NCBI GenBank assembly: GCA_937951485.1
Contig: CALEDJ010000018.1
Span: 40,902-104,901 of the forward strand
Source: an uncultured bacterium
Lineage (GTDB): Bacteria; Hydrogenedentota; Hydrogenedentia; Hydrogenedentales; CAILVY01
Length of the DNA stretch: 64,000 nucleotides
Direction of reading: 5' to 3'
The notes under the pieces are model-generated. The model ran no database searches and was not told the origin of the DNA. It saw only the letters and a program-made list of their open reading frames with translations. A program made the translations under genes and the position numbers. Of this stretch, positions 26,449-36,452 are shown piece by piece. Within the stretch, counting starts at the first letter, position 1. Every line of letters begins with the position of its first letter.

Positions 26449-27546
26449 TCACAACTGCGCCGCGCCGCGCGCCTTCAATTCCGCAACGATGCGCCGCACT
26501 TCCTGTGCGCGTTCCTTGGGGATGACCAGCACGGCGTCGCGCGTCGCCACGACCACCATGCCGCGCAGTCCCACCGCGCCCACGGCCATCTCCGCATCAC
26601 CTGCATCGTTGAACACCACGCAATCATCGCAGTCCAGCAGGACAGGATTGCCGCGCGCGACATTGCCCCGCGCATCCTTCGGCAGCACCGTGTCCAGCGC
26701 GGGCCACGCGCCGACGTCGTCCCAGGGAAAATCCCCGCGCACCATCCAGACATTTCGCGCACGTTCCATGAGTGCGTAGTCAATGGAGATGTCTTCCAAC
26801 TCGGCGAAGATTGATTCTGCACGCGCAACCGCCCCCGTGCTCAATGCCGTCGCCATGTTTCGGACCGCCTCTGAAAGCGGGGGGCGGACGGCATCCAATT
26901 CCCGGAGGAAGACGTCGAGTTTCCAGAAGAACATCCCGCTGTTCCAGAAATAATCCCCGGACGCCACAAACGCCTGCGCCTTCTTCAAGTCGGGTTTTTC
27001 ATGAAAGGCGCGCACTGGACGCACCATGTCGGCGGCATCGCCGGGCGCTGCCTGGATGTAGCCGAAGCCTGTTTCAGGATATCGGGGCGGAATGCCACAG
27101 ACCACCAGCGCATCGCGCGACTCCGCCGTGTCCAGCGCGGCGCGCAGCGCCGCGCAGAAGGCGTCCACATCGCCGATGCGGTGGTCTGCCGTGGTCACCG
27201 CAAGTGACAGGCGGGCCGGGTCCGCATCTGGAATTGTCGCCAGAAGGTGCGCGACGATATAGGCCAGCGCGCCCGACGTGTTGCGCTTGCATGGCTCCGC
27301 CACCACATTTGCGTCCGGCACGCCCACGCCCGCTGCGCGGATGGGCGCGACGAGCGCCCGGCCCGTGATCACATAGATATGTTCCGGCGGCATCAGCCGC
27401 GCCACACGTTCCACCGCCTCGCCCAGCATGGACTTGTCCGGCGCGGTCAACGGCAATAACTGTTTCGGCCGCGCCTGCCGCGACAGCGGCCAGAACCGCT
27501 CCCCCGACCCTCCGGCCATAATCACACCTATCCGCTGATATGTCAT
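26449..27546 (-). CDS. manC: Mannose-1-phosphate guanylyltransferase
   Basis: The 365-residue protein catalyses Man-1-P plus GTP to GDP-mannose. The nucleotide-binding signature [12 protein letters not shown] followed by PKQLLPL is complete. [25 protein letters not shown] and FPWDDVGAW are typical of this family. The C-terminal isomerase domain found in bifunctional ManC is absent, so only the transferase is present. GDP-mannose would feed glycan synthesis by enzymes such as the GT4 and GT83 proteins in this window. It is the first gene of a two-gene operon with the HAD phosphatase. Confidence 0.92.
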   Translation of the reverse strand: MTYQRIGVIMAGGSGERFWPLSRQARPKQLLPLTAPDKSMLGEAVERVARLMPPEHIYVITGRALVAPIRAAGVGVPDANVVAEPCKRNTSGALAYIVAHLLATIPDADPARLSLAVTTADHRIGDVDAFCAALRAALDTAESRDALVVCGIPPRYPETGFGYIQAAPGDAADMVRPVRAFHEKPDLKKAQAFVASGDYFWNSGMFFWKLDVFLRELDAVRPPLSEAVRNMATALSTGAVARAESIFAELEDISIDYALMERARNVWMVRGDFPWDDVGAWPALDTVLPKDARGNVARGNPVLLDCDDCVVFNDAGDAEMAVGAVGLRGMVVVATRDAVLVIPKERAQEVRRIVAELKARGAAQL

Positions 27547-27781
27547 CTTCTTCCAGACTCCCTGTCAACGCCATCACGCAACCAGGTTCTACATCCCCGG
27601 CGACCCGGGCGACCTCAAATCATTGGTCACCCTGCGCATATTCGCAGAAAGAGGGCTTCCCATGCAACGCCGTCCCGCGCCGGTGTGGATTGTTACGGTT
27701 CGGTGGCGGCGATTGGGCGGGTTGGATCGGTGGCGGGGTTTTTCTGCGCGGGGCGAGGCGCTTGTGATACCATAGGCGGCC

Positions 27782-28498
27782 ATGGCGGACAGAAGCGGCG
27801 ACAGCATTATTGTGGTGGAAAGCCTGACCAAGGTGTATGCAATGGGCGAAACCGAAGTGCATGCACTACGGGGGGTTTCGTTGGAGATTGCGGCGGGATC
27901 ATTTGTCGCCATCATGGGACCGTCGGGTTCGGGGAAGACCACGTTTCTCGATATTCTTGGGTGCCTGTCCCGGCCCACATCGGGCCACTATTGGCTCAAG
28001 GGTCAGAAGGTGAGCGATTTGCCTGAAACCCGATTGGCCGAATTGCGCAATCATGAAATAGGATTTGTTTTTCAGAATTTCAATCTGCTGAGCCGGGCGG
28101 ATGCGCTTGCCAACGTGGAATTGCCGTTGCTGTATGACGGGATTGGGCGGAGAGAGCGCCGGCGCCGGGCGCGGGAGGCGCTGGAGGCGGTGGGGCTGGG
28201 TGATCGCCTGGACCATCGCCCCAATGAGTTGTCCGGCGGCCAGCGACAGCGGGTTGCGATCGCACGGGCGCTGGTGAATCAGCCTTCAATCCTTTTTGCC
28301 GACGAGCCGACCGGAAATCTGGATACGCAGAGCGGCCAAAGCATAATGACGTTGTTCAGGGAGTTGCATCGGAAGGGAAACACGATTGTCATGGTGACCC
28401 ACGAGGCCGAGGTGGCGGCCTATGCGGAACGGGAAATCAGTTTCCGCGACGGTCTGCCGGTGAAGGACATATGCCGAGAAAAAACAACCGATCAATAG
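27782..28498 (+). CDS. ABC transporter ATP-binding protein, MacB/LolD type
   Basis: The 238-residue ATPase has Walker A GPSGSGKTT, Q-loop FVFQNFNLLSR, signature LSGGQRQRVAIARAL, Walker B ILFADEPTGNLD and the H-loop TH. The insertion pattern and EPTGNLD place it in the MacB/LolD/FtsE-type subfamily. It starts an operon with an adaptor and a permease: it overlaps the adaptor gene by 28 nt, and the adaptor overlaps the permease gene by 1 nt. The set would form a tripartite efflux or lipid/peptide export system spanning the envelope. The substrate is not predictable. Confidence 0.93.
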   Translation: MADRSGDSIIVVESLTKVYAMGETEVHALRGVSLEIAAGSFVAIMGPSGSGKTTFLDILGCLSRPTSGHYWLKGQKVSDLPETRLAELRNHEIGFVFQNFNLLSRADALANVELPLLYDGIGRRERRRRAREALEAVGLGDRLDHRPNELSGGQRQRVAIARALVNQPSILFADEPTGNLDTQSGQSIMTLFRELHRKGNTIVMVTHEAEVAAYAEREISFRDGLPVKDICREKTTDQ

Positions 28499-29724
28499 TG
28501 TGGCGCGCGACCGCCTGGCTGGTCGCGCTGGGCGTGGCGACCGCGGCGGGTGGCTACTTCCTCCTCAGAGAAACACCACTGGATGTCACGGTGGAACCGG
28601 TGCGCCGGGGGGTGGTGGAGCAGACGGTTGCCGCGATTACTTCGGGCACGGTGATGCCGCCCCGCCGCGCGATGGTGGCGGCCGCAACGATGGGCGTGAT
28701 CTCCCGCGTGTATGTGCAGGAAGGCGACCGCGTCGCTGCGGGCGATCTTCTGGTGGAACTGGAGCATGCCGAGTTGGACGCGCAAGTGGCGCTGGCCGAA
28801 GCGAACCTGAAAGTCGGGCGTTCGCGCCTGGAACAGGTCCGTATCGCGGCCCAGATATACCGGGAAATCGCGGCGGCGCAACTGGCGCAAAGCGCCGCGC
28901 AACTGGACCAGGCGGAAGCGGATTTTGAACGCGTGCGCGCATTGGCGGCCCGGAATGCGGTGTCCCAGAGTGATTATGACAAGGCGTCGCTGGCCCTGCG
29001 GGTGTCGCGCGAAACCAAAATAGCCGCAGAGGCACGCCAGAAGGAGAACCTGGTTCGAGAGGAGGAGCTGCGTTCGGCGGAGGCGGCGATCGAGCAGTTG
29101 GAAGCGGCGCTGCGGCTTGCGGAGGCCGCGCGGGACCGGGCGTTTGTGCGTGCCCCGTTTGACGGTGTGGTAGCGGCGGTCAATCTGAAAGAAGGGGAGG
29201 GGGTCGCGATGGGGCTGCCGCTGCTGCAGTTGGTACAGGACACAGACTGCTATATCGAAGCGCCTTTTGACGAGGCAAACGCGGCCCAGATTCATCTTGG
29301 CCAGTCGGTGCGGATTGAAGTGGACGCATACCCTGACAGGGATTTCCAGGGGGAGGTGTCTTATATTGCGCCGGTTGTGGCCATCAATATGGACCTCACA
29401 CGCACCTTGAACATCAAAGTCGCGGTAAAGGAAGAGCCGGAGTTGTTCTTGCCCGGAATGTCGGCGGATGTGACCATCATCACCGAGCGGAAGGAGGATA
29501 CCCTGTACGTGCCGAGCGAATCCCTGATCCGGGATCAGTTCGCCTACCTGATTGATCAGGGTCGGGTGGTCCGGCGCGATGTGGAAACGGGCATCGGTAA
29601 CTGGGAATCGCGGGAGATTCTGAGCGGGCTTGAAGAAGGGGAAATGGTCATCACATCTGTGGCGTTGCGAGGACTGCGGCCGGGTTCGAGAGTGCGGGTT
29701 GTGGAAGATTTGGCGGATTTCTGA
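28471..29724 (+). CDS. MacA/HlyD-type periplasmic adaptor protein
   Basis: The 417-residue protein has one N-terminal membrane anchor (about residues 9-26), a biotinyl-lipoyl-like half motif near AAATMGVISRVYVQEGDRVAAGD, and a long coiled coil (about 100-210) rich in Glu, Ala, Gln and Arg. The second lipoyl half follows at VRAPFDGVVAAVNLKEGEG, then a beta-barrel domain. It would link the MacB-like permease to an outer-membrane channel. No TolC-like gene is in the window. Its ATG lies inside the end of the ATPase gene, so expression is coupled. Confidence 0.92.
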   Translation: MPRKNNRSIVWRATAWLVALGVATAAGGYFLLRETPLDVTVEPVRRGVVEQTVAAITSGTVMPPRRAMVAAATMGVISRVYVQEGDRVAAGDLLVELEHAELDAQVALAEANLKVGRSRLEQVRIAAQIYREIAAAQLAQSAAQLDQAEADFERVRALAARNAVSQSDYDKASLALRVSRETKIAAEARQKENLVREEELRSAEAAIEQLEAALRLAEAARDRAFVRAPFDGVVAAVNLKEGEGVAMGLPLLQLVQDTDCYIEAPFDEANAAQIHLGQSVRIEVDAYPDRDFQGEVSYIAPVVAINMDLTRTLNIKVAVKEEPELFLPGMSADVTIITERKEDTLYVPSESLIRDQFAYLIDQGRVVRRDVETGIGNWESREILSGLEEGEMVITSVALRGLRPGSRVRVVEDLADF

Positions 29725-30929
29725 TGAGCGGCCTGGAACATGTTTTGACGGCGTTGCGCAGCATCGCCCAGAACAAAGTGCGCGCCTTCTTGACCACCTT
29801 GGGCGTGATCATCGGCGTGATGTCGGTGATCCTGCTGATTGCGCTGGGAGAGTCCGCCCAGGCATATGTGGAGCGGGAATTCGCCATTATGGGCAGCAAT
29901 GTGCTCATCGTGACCCCCGGCCGACAGGAAACCGCCGGCATGTTTCCCATCTCTGCGGGCAGTCACCGCAAGTTGACCTACGACATCGCCAAGGCCATCA
30001 AGCGTAAGGGGGTCGGGATCACCGGCGTCGCATCCAACGTCCTCGGCCTGGCGAATATCCGCTACCGCAATCGTCAGCGCAATGTGTTGCTGATCGGCAC
30101 CACGCCCGATTTCGAGCATGTGCGGCAGTTGTATACCCAAATCGGACGCTTCATCACCGAGGAAGACATTGCCCGCAACAACAAGGTCTGCATCATCGGC
30201 ACCACCCTCAAGCGCGAGTTATTCGGCGACCAGCGCGCCCTCTATGAAAAAATTTCTATCAACAGTTCCAAACATATGGTTGTGGGCATATTGGAGGACC
30301 GGGGCATGGCTTTGGGCATTGATCTCGGGGACATCGCCATCATCCCGTTGCCGAGCGCCCAGCAGATGTTCGGCCAGACCGAGATCATGGAAATCCTGGT
30401 CGGCGCGCGCAGCCAGGAAGACATCCCCCTCGCCCAGGAATCCATCCGGCGCATCGTGATGGCGGCGCATGACAACAACGAAGACTTCACCATCACCGAC
30501 CAGGATGGCATGCTGCGGACCTTTTCCCGCATTTTCGACATGCTGCGGATGATGCTCGTCGGCATCGCATCCATCTCGTTGCTGGTCGGCGGCATCGGGA
30601 TTATGAACATCATGCTGGTCTCCGTGCGCGAGCGCACCCGCGAGGTGGGCATCCGCATGGCGGTCGGGGCGACCCGCTCCGACATCGCGTTGCAGTTCCT
30701 TATCGAATCGGTCACCCTGAGCGTGTTGGGCGGCTGCGTGGGCGTGTCGCTGGGGGGGATTGGCACCGTTGTTATTCATGCGTTGTATCCCAGTTTGCCC
30801 ATCGGCGTGTCGCTGTGGGCGGCGCTTACGGCGTTCTTTTTCAGCCTGGGCGTGGGTGTTTTCTTTGGTGTCTATCCGGCGGTGAAGGCCGCCGGCGTGG
30901 ACCCGGTGGAAGCGTTGCGGTATGAATAG
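29724..30929 (+). CDS. MacB-like ABC transporter permease
   Basis: The 401-residue permease has an N-terminal membrane segment (TLGVIIGVMSVILLIALGE), a large extracytoplasmic domain (about 50-275), and three C-terminal membrane segments. The conserved GGIGIMNIMLVSVRERTREV motif and the terminal DPVEALRYE are typical of the MacB/FtsX family. Its stop-start overlap (TGATG) with the adaptor gene shows coupling. Here the ATPase is a separate gene, unlike E. coli MacB where both are fused. Confidence 0.93.
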   Translation: MSGLEHVLTALRSIAQNKVRAFLTTLGVIIGVMSVILLIALGESAQAYVEREFAIMGSNVLIVTPGRQETAGMFPISAGSHRKLTYDIAKAIKRKGVGITGVASNVLGLANIRYRNRQRNVLLIGTTPDFEHVRQLYTQIGRFITEEDIARNNKVCIIGTTLKRELFGDQRALYEKISINSSKHMVVGILEDRGMALGIDLGDIAIIPLPSAQQMFGQTEIMEILVGARSQEDIPLAQESIRRIVMAAHDNNEDFTITDQDGMLRTFSRIFDMLRMMLVGIASISLLVGGIGIMNIMLVSVRERTREVGIRMAVGATRSDIALQFLIESVTLSVLGGCVGVSLGGIGTVVIHALYPSLPIGVSLWAALTAFFFSLGVGVFFGVYPAVKAAGVDPVEALRYE

Positions 30930-30997
30930 CGCCTTGTCGGGGCGAAGGCCCGGCAGGCCGAATGCGCGTGGCAAGACGCACGGAAAGGAGGGGTTGC

Positions 30998-31636
30998 ATG
31001 GTTCTCTGCGCTGCAATCGTCGTCATCTGCATTGTCATAATGCTGGTGTGTCAGGATATCGGCCTGCCCCTGATAGCCGGCATTTTGAAGATGACGGCGT
31101 CCACCGCGTTTCTCGCGCTGGCGCTGCTCGCAGGCGCGTTTCACAGCGCCTACGGTGTGCTGGTGTTCATCGCCCTGTTCTTTTCCTGGTGGGGTGATTT
31201 ACTGTTGATATTCCGGCATCGGGCGCTGTTCCTCACGGGATTGGTCGCCTTCTTCCTCGCGCATCTCGGCTATGCGGCGGCGTTCGTGGTGGAAGGGCCG
31301 GACCTGTTCCGGAGCGCCGGCGCGCTTGTCCTGTTGGCGCTTCCCGCAGCGGGTGTGGCGTGGTGGTTGCGTGGACGCCTGGGCGAGATGCGCATACCGG
31401 TCTATGCGTATATCGGCGTCATCTCAATCATGGTGGCCCTGTCCGCGGGATTGGCCGCGGCCCTGTCGCTTCCCCTGTTGTTCATCGGCGCGGCGGCTTT
31501 CTACGTCTCCGACGTATTCGTCGCGCGCGACCGCTTTGTCTGCGCGGACCATTGGAACCGCTGGCTGGGACTGCCCTTGTATTATGGCGCGCAAATGATC
31601 CTGGCCTACAGCATTGCGCCGGTTTCGGCCATGTAA
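30998..31636 (+). CDS. YhhN/TMEM86-family (lysoplasmalogenase-like) membrane protein
   Basis: The ATG at 30998 has an AAGGAGG box seven bases upstream and is better than an upstream in-frame ATG. The 212-residue product has about eight membrane segments. The family motifs are visible: FFSWWGDLLLIF with its Asp in a membrane helix, FFLAHLGYAAAF, and SDVFVARDRF near residue 180. Characterised relatives cleave the vinyl-ether bond of lysoplasmalogens, and ether lipids are plausible in an anaerobe, but bacterial function is largely inferred. It follows the permease gene by 68 nt and may be co-transcribed. Confidence 0.82.
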   Translation: MVLCAAIVVICIVIMLVCQDIGLPLIAGILKMTASTAFLALALLAGAFHSAYGVLVFIALFFSWWGDLLLIFRHRALFLTGLVAFFLAHLGYAAAFVVEGPDLFRSAGALVLLALPAAGVAWWLRGRLGEMRIPVYAYIGVISIMVALSAGLAAALSLPLLFIGAAAFYVSDVFVARDRFVCADHWNRWLGLPLYYGAQMILAYSIAPVSAM

Positions 31637-31683
31637 TGCGCCAACGCCCCGTCGGCGCAGGCGCCCCTGGAAAAGCGGGCGGG

Positions 31684-31773
31684 CATTTGCGGAATGGGCT
31701 GTTTGCGCGCCTGGAGGCGAAATATTCGGGATTTTTGATAGAGATGAAGTCCGGAGCGCCCATTCTGCAAATG
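31684..31773 (+). mobile_element. MITE-like palindromic element, copy 1
   Basis: A 90-bp element is bounded by 16-bp inverted ends, catttgcggaatgggc (31684-31699) and gcccattctgcaaatg (31758-31773), differing at one base. Its inner part, cgaaatattcgggatttttg, recurs in inverted orientation in a second copy at 43658-43749. It encodes nothing. The flanks show no clear target duplication by eye. Confidence 0.6.
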
Positions 31774-31880
31774 CTTTGAGGCGGCAAAAGGTGGCGAAAT
31801 TCCGGTCTGTTCGGTAAAATAGCCCATGATTCTGTGGATGGTGACATTGCATCACGCGTCTATGAGGAGCACATACGGCA

Positions 31881-32954
31881 ATGTTTTCAGGCATGTTGGC
31901 GTTGATGCTGTCGGTGGTGGCGGCGGAGACGGGGAATGTGAATGTCGTGGAACCCCCTGCGACTGAAACCGTAGGCGGTCCCGCGTCCGAAGCGCCGGCC
32001 GGTGCGCAGGCAACAAGCCCAGCGCCGGCCATGCCAATGCCGCCGCTGCAAATGCCCGTGACAGGCGCACCCGCAACCATGCGTTCAGCGCAGCATCGTG
32101 TCATCACCAATTATTGGCGTCATCTCAACGATATTCTGTCGGCCGAAGCGGCCAAGCCGCAGCGGGATGATCGCCGCATGAATGTGCGCCATCCGCCGCC
32201 GCGCAGTTTCCCCTTTGAAGCGTTGCAGCATCTCACATGCCGCGATTTGCTTCGGGCGGCCCATGAAGGCATCCGTGAAGCGCGTCGTGCGAGCGCAGGA
32301 AAGCCGTCTGCGGAAACGGACCACCAGGTGGAGATAAACGTTGCCACGGCTCTGGAATACTACCCTCTTCTGGCCGCAAATGAAGAGGACTTCACGCCCC
32401 TGCTGCACCACATTGAGAATATCGCCACCGACCCCGTGATGCGCGTGTTCCTGATTCGCCGCTGTGTGCCGGGCCTGGTTCCACAGTCTCAACTTGCCAT
32501 ATATCTCCAGGAGGGCGTTCAGCGCAATCGCCAGGAAGTCCAGCGTCTTCTTCTGAAACTGGCGACGGATCCGACGGAGTATGCTGCAGTTCAGATGGCC
32601 GCCATGGAAGTCTGTTACCTGTTTCTCTATGAGGAATACCGCGGGGTATTGGCCAAGGATGTGGCGGTAATCGAATGGGCCGCGGCCCGCAATGTGCCGG
32701 TAACGCCACGAATGCTGAAAGCGGAAGATGCGCCGGAACCGGCGTCAGTAACGCAAGTCGGACTGGACCGTATTGGGTCGTACATGCAGGATTTTGCGGC
32801 GGCACTGGTGCGACTTCTTGAACCCGGTGCCAACCGCCCACCTGAGGTGCATGAGGCCGTGCGCACACTGGCGCGTCGGATGGAACAGGAATTCCCTCTG
32901 AAGGACCCCTCGGTGCTTCAGACTGCGTTGGCGGTCGCCGATGCCAATTCATAG
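31881..32954 (+). CDS. Hypothetical exported protein with Pro/Ala-rich N-terminal linker
   Basis: I do not recognise this 357-residue protein. It has a short signal-like N-terminus (MFSGMLALMLSVVAAE), then a Pro/Ala/Thr-rich linker (about residues 20-62), and then a mostly alpha-helical region (about 70-350) with regularly spaced hydrophobic residues. That region is compatible with HEAT- or TPR-like helical repeats, but no clear repeat unit can be read. A GAGGAGC box precedes the ATG. It lies between the YhhN-family gene and the GT83 gene, so an envelope role is possible. Confidence 0.65.
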   Translation: MFSGMLALMLSVVAAETGNVNVVEPPATETVGGPASEAPAGAQATSPAPAMPMPPLQMPVTGAPATMRSAQHRVITNYWRHLNDILSAEAAKPQRDDRRMNVRHPPPRSFPFEALQHLTCRDLLRAAHEGIREARRASAGKPSAETDHQVEINVATALEYYPLLAANEEDFTPLLHHIENIATDPVMRVFLIRRCVPGLVPQSQLAIYLQEGVQRNRQEVQRLLLKLATDPTEYAAVQMAAMEVCYLFLYEEYRGVLAKDVAVIEWAAARNVPVTPRMLKAEDAPEPASVTQVGLDRIGSYMQDFAAALVRLLEPGANRPPEVHEAVRTLARRMEQEFPLKDPSVLQTALAVADANS

Positions 32955-33063
32955 GAGATGATGCCCCGGTGCTGACGGGGTAAAGCCCTCCATAACACAA
33001 GATTCAGCGCCTGGGGATCGCCGATAGACATCCACCCATCGGCGCGGCAAGAGGATACACCGA

Positions 33064-34989
33064 ATGCGTTCACGTCGTCATGTGGTATTGCTGAGTGCGG
33101 CAGCCCTTTTTCTTTTCGGGTTGAATATCTGGGGTTATGATCTGTGGCCGCCCGATGAACCGCGATTCGCCGAGGTCACGCGGGAGATGATGGCGAGCGG
33201 CGACTATCTGACGCCCCGCGTCAACGGCATGCCCTATGACGAGAAGCCGCCGCTTCTCTTCTGGCTGATTGCCCTGGTTTCCGCGCCGGTCGGTGAAGTA
33301 AACGAATGGACCGCGCGGATTCCGTCTGTGCTGAGCGGCCTCGCGGTCGTCCTGTTTACCTATGCGTTGGCGCACAGCCTTTTCGGGGCGCGCGTCGCCT
33401 TCTGGTCGGCGATCGTGCTGATGACCAGTTTCAATTTCTGGTGGCATGCGCGCACGGCGCGCATTGACATGCTGCTGGCCGCCTGCATGGCGGCGGCCAT
33501 CTACGGTTTCTGGCGTTGGGAGGAGGAGCGCCGGAGGCGCTGGCGCGTTTTCCTGTTTCTGGCTGTTGTGGCGGCAACGTATGCCAAAGGCCCGATGGGG
33601 GTGCTGTTTTCGCTGCTTTTCGTGTTCGCGTTTTACTGGGGCAATCCGATGGCGCGGCGGCAACTCCATTGGTTCGCTGGTTCCGTCGCGGTGGTTGCGG
33701 CGGTGGCGGCGTGGTATGTGCCGGCGCGGTACATGGCCGCCCCTGCCGAAGGGGCGAGCGCGGAAAGCGCCATGGTCGCCAACGTGGTTCGCAATACCCT
33801 CGGCCGTTTTGTCGGGGTCAGCAAGGCGCAGGGGCCGTGGTATTACTTCTACACCGTGCCCAAGGACATGCTGCCATGGAGCCTGATGCTGCCGTGGATC
33901 GTCGTTTGGGTCTGGCGGCGACGCGGCGACAATAAAATGATGCGCTTTCTGCTGTGCTGGACCCTGCCCGCCTTTGTTTTCATGTCCATCGCGCTCGGCA
34001 AGCAGGCGCAGTACCTGCTGCCGCTCTTTCCCGCCTTTGCCATCCTGACGGCGGCGGCAATGCTCGATTTTCTCGATAGTCCCAACCTGCGGGCACGGCG
34101 TATCCTCGCAGGCATCTGGGGCGCCCTGTTGTGCGTGGCCGGTATTGCCGGGATCGCTGCGGCATTTGTTGCGGCGCATATCGCCCCGGAACTGGTGCGC
34201 CCAGACTGGTCGGGATGGCGGGTGGCGTTGTTGACACCTGATGGTACGGACATGCTGCCGCGCGTGGTCTTGTTTGCAATCGCCGCGATGTTGCTGGGCG
34301 TGTGCGCCCTGCTGCATTTGCGCAAATCCGATGTCCCCCGCCTGCATGTCCTGTTCGCATGGCAGAGCGCTGTCGTTTATGTTCTGGTGGCGATGCTCGC
34401 ATTTCCGGTGGTGAACGACTATAAATCAGCGAAAATGATCTGCGAACCCGTGCGGCAACTCGCCGAGTCCGGGGCGGATTTCGATCTCTATTCCGTGGGT
34501 TTCTCGCGGGAGGAATACGTGTTCTATTCGCGGCATTTCCATGAACCGGTTCTGATGAACATTATCGGCGCGCACCGCATTGCGCCTGCAGATTTCCGTC
34601 GCATATCCGATAAACAGCGGCGCGCCCGCAAATTGATTGCCCAGGCCGTGCAACAGGTGCCCGTGGCGGACATGGAACGCATCACCCCGGAGGAAAATGC
34701 CGCACTGCTTCGCGCCGTTGACGAGGCGATAGAAGCGACCGGGGAGCAGGCGGCAGCCCTCAAAGCCTTTGAGGTTGAACTTCAGGATGAAATAGACGTT
34801 TTCGCGCGGCGCTTCGCCGCATCACGCCCGGCCATGATGTTCGTTCAGGATGAGGACTGGCGGTGGATTTATCCTCTGCACCGCGACCCGCCGGAATACC
34901 ATGTCGTCCGCCACCGCACCGTCGGGAGCCGCCACGTATTGCTCCTTGCCAACCAGGCCGCGTGGGAATTACTGCGCCGGACACAGTAA
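33064..34989 (+). CDS. GT83 (ArnT-like) membrane glycosyltransferase
   Basis: The 641-residue protein has about 11-13 membrane segments. The first loop carries WPPDEPRFAEVTREM with the catalytic Asp-Glu of GT-C enzymes, followed by PYDEKPPLLFW, both hallmarks of the ArnT/PMT-like family. The C-terminal 200 residues form a soluble periplasmic domain. The enzyme would transfer a sugar from a polyprenyl-phosphate carrier to lipid A, another lipid or protein in the periplasm. The acceptor is unknown. It stands alone after the hypothetical exported protein gene. Confidence 0.88.
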   Translation: MRSRRHVVLLSAAALFLFGLNIWGYDLWPPDEPRFAEVTREMMASGDYLTPRVNGMPYDEKPPLLFWLIALVSAPVGEVNEWTARIPSVLSGLAVVLFTYALAHSLFGARVAFWSAIVLMTSFNFWWHARTARIDMLLAACMAAAIYGFWRWEEERRRRWRVFLFLAVVAATYAKGPMGVLFSLLFVFAFYWGNPMARRQLHWFAGSVAVVAAVAAWYVPARYMAAPAEGASAESAMVANVVRNTLGRFVGVSKAQGPWYYFYTVPKDMLPWSLMLPWIVVWVWRRRGDNKMMRFLLCWTLPAFVFMSIALGKQAQYLLPLFPAFAILTAAAMLDFLDSPNLRARRILAGIWGALLCVAGIAGIAAAFVAAHIAPELVRPDWSGWRVALLTPDGTDMLPRVVLFAIAAMLLGVCALLHLRKSDVPRLHVLFAWQSAVVYVLVAMLAFPVVNDYKSAKMICEPVRQLAESGADFDLYSVGFSREEYVFYSRHFHEPVLMNIIGAHRIAPADFRRISDKQRRARKLIAQAVQQVPVADMERITPEENAALLRAVDEAIEATGEQAAALKAFEVELQDEIDVFARRFAASRPAMMFVQDEDWRWIYPLHRDPPEYHVVRHRTVGSRHVLLLANQAAWELLRRTQ

Positions 34990-35078
34990 CCCCCGCGACC
35001 ACATCTCTTCCTTCCTCCCCTCCGACGGGTCCGACCTGATCGACCAATCTTTCCCGCACCGTCCGCCCTGCGCCCCGC

Positions 35079-36224
35079 TCAGAGCAGCGATTCCATCTCC
35101 CCCAGGTAAATGTCGGCGATTGCAGGATCATGGATGATGATCACGTTTTCGTCGTTCTGCGTATCGGCGTTTTTACTGAAGTTGTAACTGCCGGTGATCA
35201 CCGTTTTCCGGTCAAGGATCATCACCTTGTGATGCATGTTATAGGGATTCTTGTCCAGGTGGATTTCCGCGCCGTGCTGTTCGAGGAAACGGTGCTGGGA
35301 ATGCCTGGAGCCGGCGTTACGGGCTTCAACCAGGCCGCGCACCTTGACCCCCGCAGCCATGCGCGCCGCCAGCGCCTGGGCGATATCGCGACAGGTGAAG
35401 GCAAAGGCCATGAAATCAATGCGCTGCTTTGCGGCCTCAATCTCTGAAATGATTTCGCGGCGCACCCCGTCTTCCGGGGCAAAATAGTTTTCAATCACGA
35501 TGCCTTCCACCATGAGGATGGGATGCGGCGTGTTGCGCGGGGAACGCAGCCCGAATTTCCGATCCACAAACATCTCCTTGAATTCCGTGGTGAAGTTCGC
35601 CGCGAGTTCCGGCGACACCACCCAGATGGCGTTGTTGTTGTTGCGGTACATGCAGTTTTCGGTGATATTGGTGGAACCACTCCACACATGCACGCCGTCC
35701 ACCACGCAGAATTTGTTGTGCATGAAGGCGCTGCGCTGGTCAAAGACCACGGGGATGCCCGCGCGAATGCATGCCTGCACGGCCGGACGGGACTCATAAT
35801 GGCTGTCGGATACAACGCGAACATTTACGCCCGCCCTGTGTCGCTCGATCAATGCTTCGGATACCGCCGCCAGTTGGAGTTCGTAGAATGCGCAGTCAAT
35901 GCTGTGCTGCGCGTCTCTGATAAGTTGGACAATCTTCTTGTCAATACCCCAGGGGTCCAGAGAAGCCGCCGGCGCGAAAAAGACCTGGATGGGGGCGTCC
36001 GCGCGGAAGTTGTCAGGCGTCTGCGGCATTGGCGAAGCGGACTGATCGCCGGCCAGAAAACTGCGGGCCTGTTCCCAGCCATGTTGCGCAGCGAGATAGA
36101 GCGACGGAGTCCGGTTTGCGGGACAGAACTGGTATCCAACAACAACCGTTGCCAGCATCGCCAATGCGATGATGAACGGTGTCATGCGCCGCTGCGATTT
36201 CTTTGCCTTGCGTTTCATGATCAC
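35079..36224 (-). CDS. Membrane-anchored phospholipase D-like protein
   Basis: The 381-residue protein has an N-terminal membrane anchor (PFIIALAMLATVVVGYQF) and two PLD domains. Both HxKx4D motifs are intact: HNKFCVVD in the first and HHKVMILD in the second, each followed by the expected GSTN/GSYN stretch. Active-site pairing suggests a functional phosphodiesterase or transphosphatidylase, related to PLDc_2 nucleases such as Nuc and to cardiolipin synthases. Extracytoplasmic action is likely. Start is either of two adjacent ATGs (36224 or 36218). Confidence 0.85.
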   Translation of the reverse strand: MIMKRKAKKSQRRMTPFIIALAMLATVVVGYQFCPANRTPSLYLAAQHGWEQARSFLAGDQSASPMPQTPDNFRADAPIQVFFAPAASLDPWGIDKKIVQLIRDAQHSIDCAFYELQLAAVSEALIERHRAGVNVRVVSDSHYESRPAVQACIRAGIPVVFDQRSAFMHNKFCVVDGVHVWSGSTNITENCMYRNNNNAIWVVSPELAANFTTEFKEMFVDRKFGLRSPRNTPHPILMVEGIVIENYFAPEDGVRREIISEIEAAKQRIDFMAFAFTCRDIAQALAARMAAGVKVRGLVEARNAGSRHSQHRFLEQHGAEIHLDKNPYNMHHKVMILDRKTVITGSYNFSKNADTQNDENVIIIHDPAIADIYLGEMESLL

Positions 36225-36319
36225 ATATTACGACATGATCACGTTTTCGGCGCAATATCTGTTGGCATCATCCCATCCGCATCGGGTACGATCTCATGGC
36301 GGATGCAGGTGGAAAACCT

Positions 36320-36430
36320 GCACCAACGTTCTGGAGTAAACGTTCTGGAGTCCAGGCTTCAGCCTGTCAATGCGGGCGGGACGCCCGCGCTCCCGGTTCT
36401 GGAGTCCAGGCTTCAGCCTGTTTGTCTTGT
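36320..36430 (+). repeat. Palindromic dispersed-repeat cluster upstream of the PHP gene
   Basis: Two copies of ttctggagtccaggcttcag with the cctgaag-type hairpin lie in tandem, around 36340 and 36396, separated by a hairpin of the type gcgggcgggacgcccgcg. The same family occurs near 13690 and 58020. Confidence 0.7.
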
Positions 36431-36452
36431 CCGCCAAATCGAGGATTCGGCA

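Noticed and set aside
35523-36452. 310-codon upstream extension of the PHP protein
   Set aside because: It overlaps the phospholipase D-like gene on the other strand and repeat DNA; the GTG at 36453 has a proper GAGG box.
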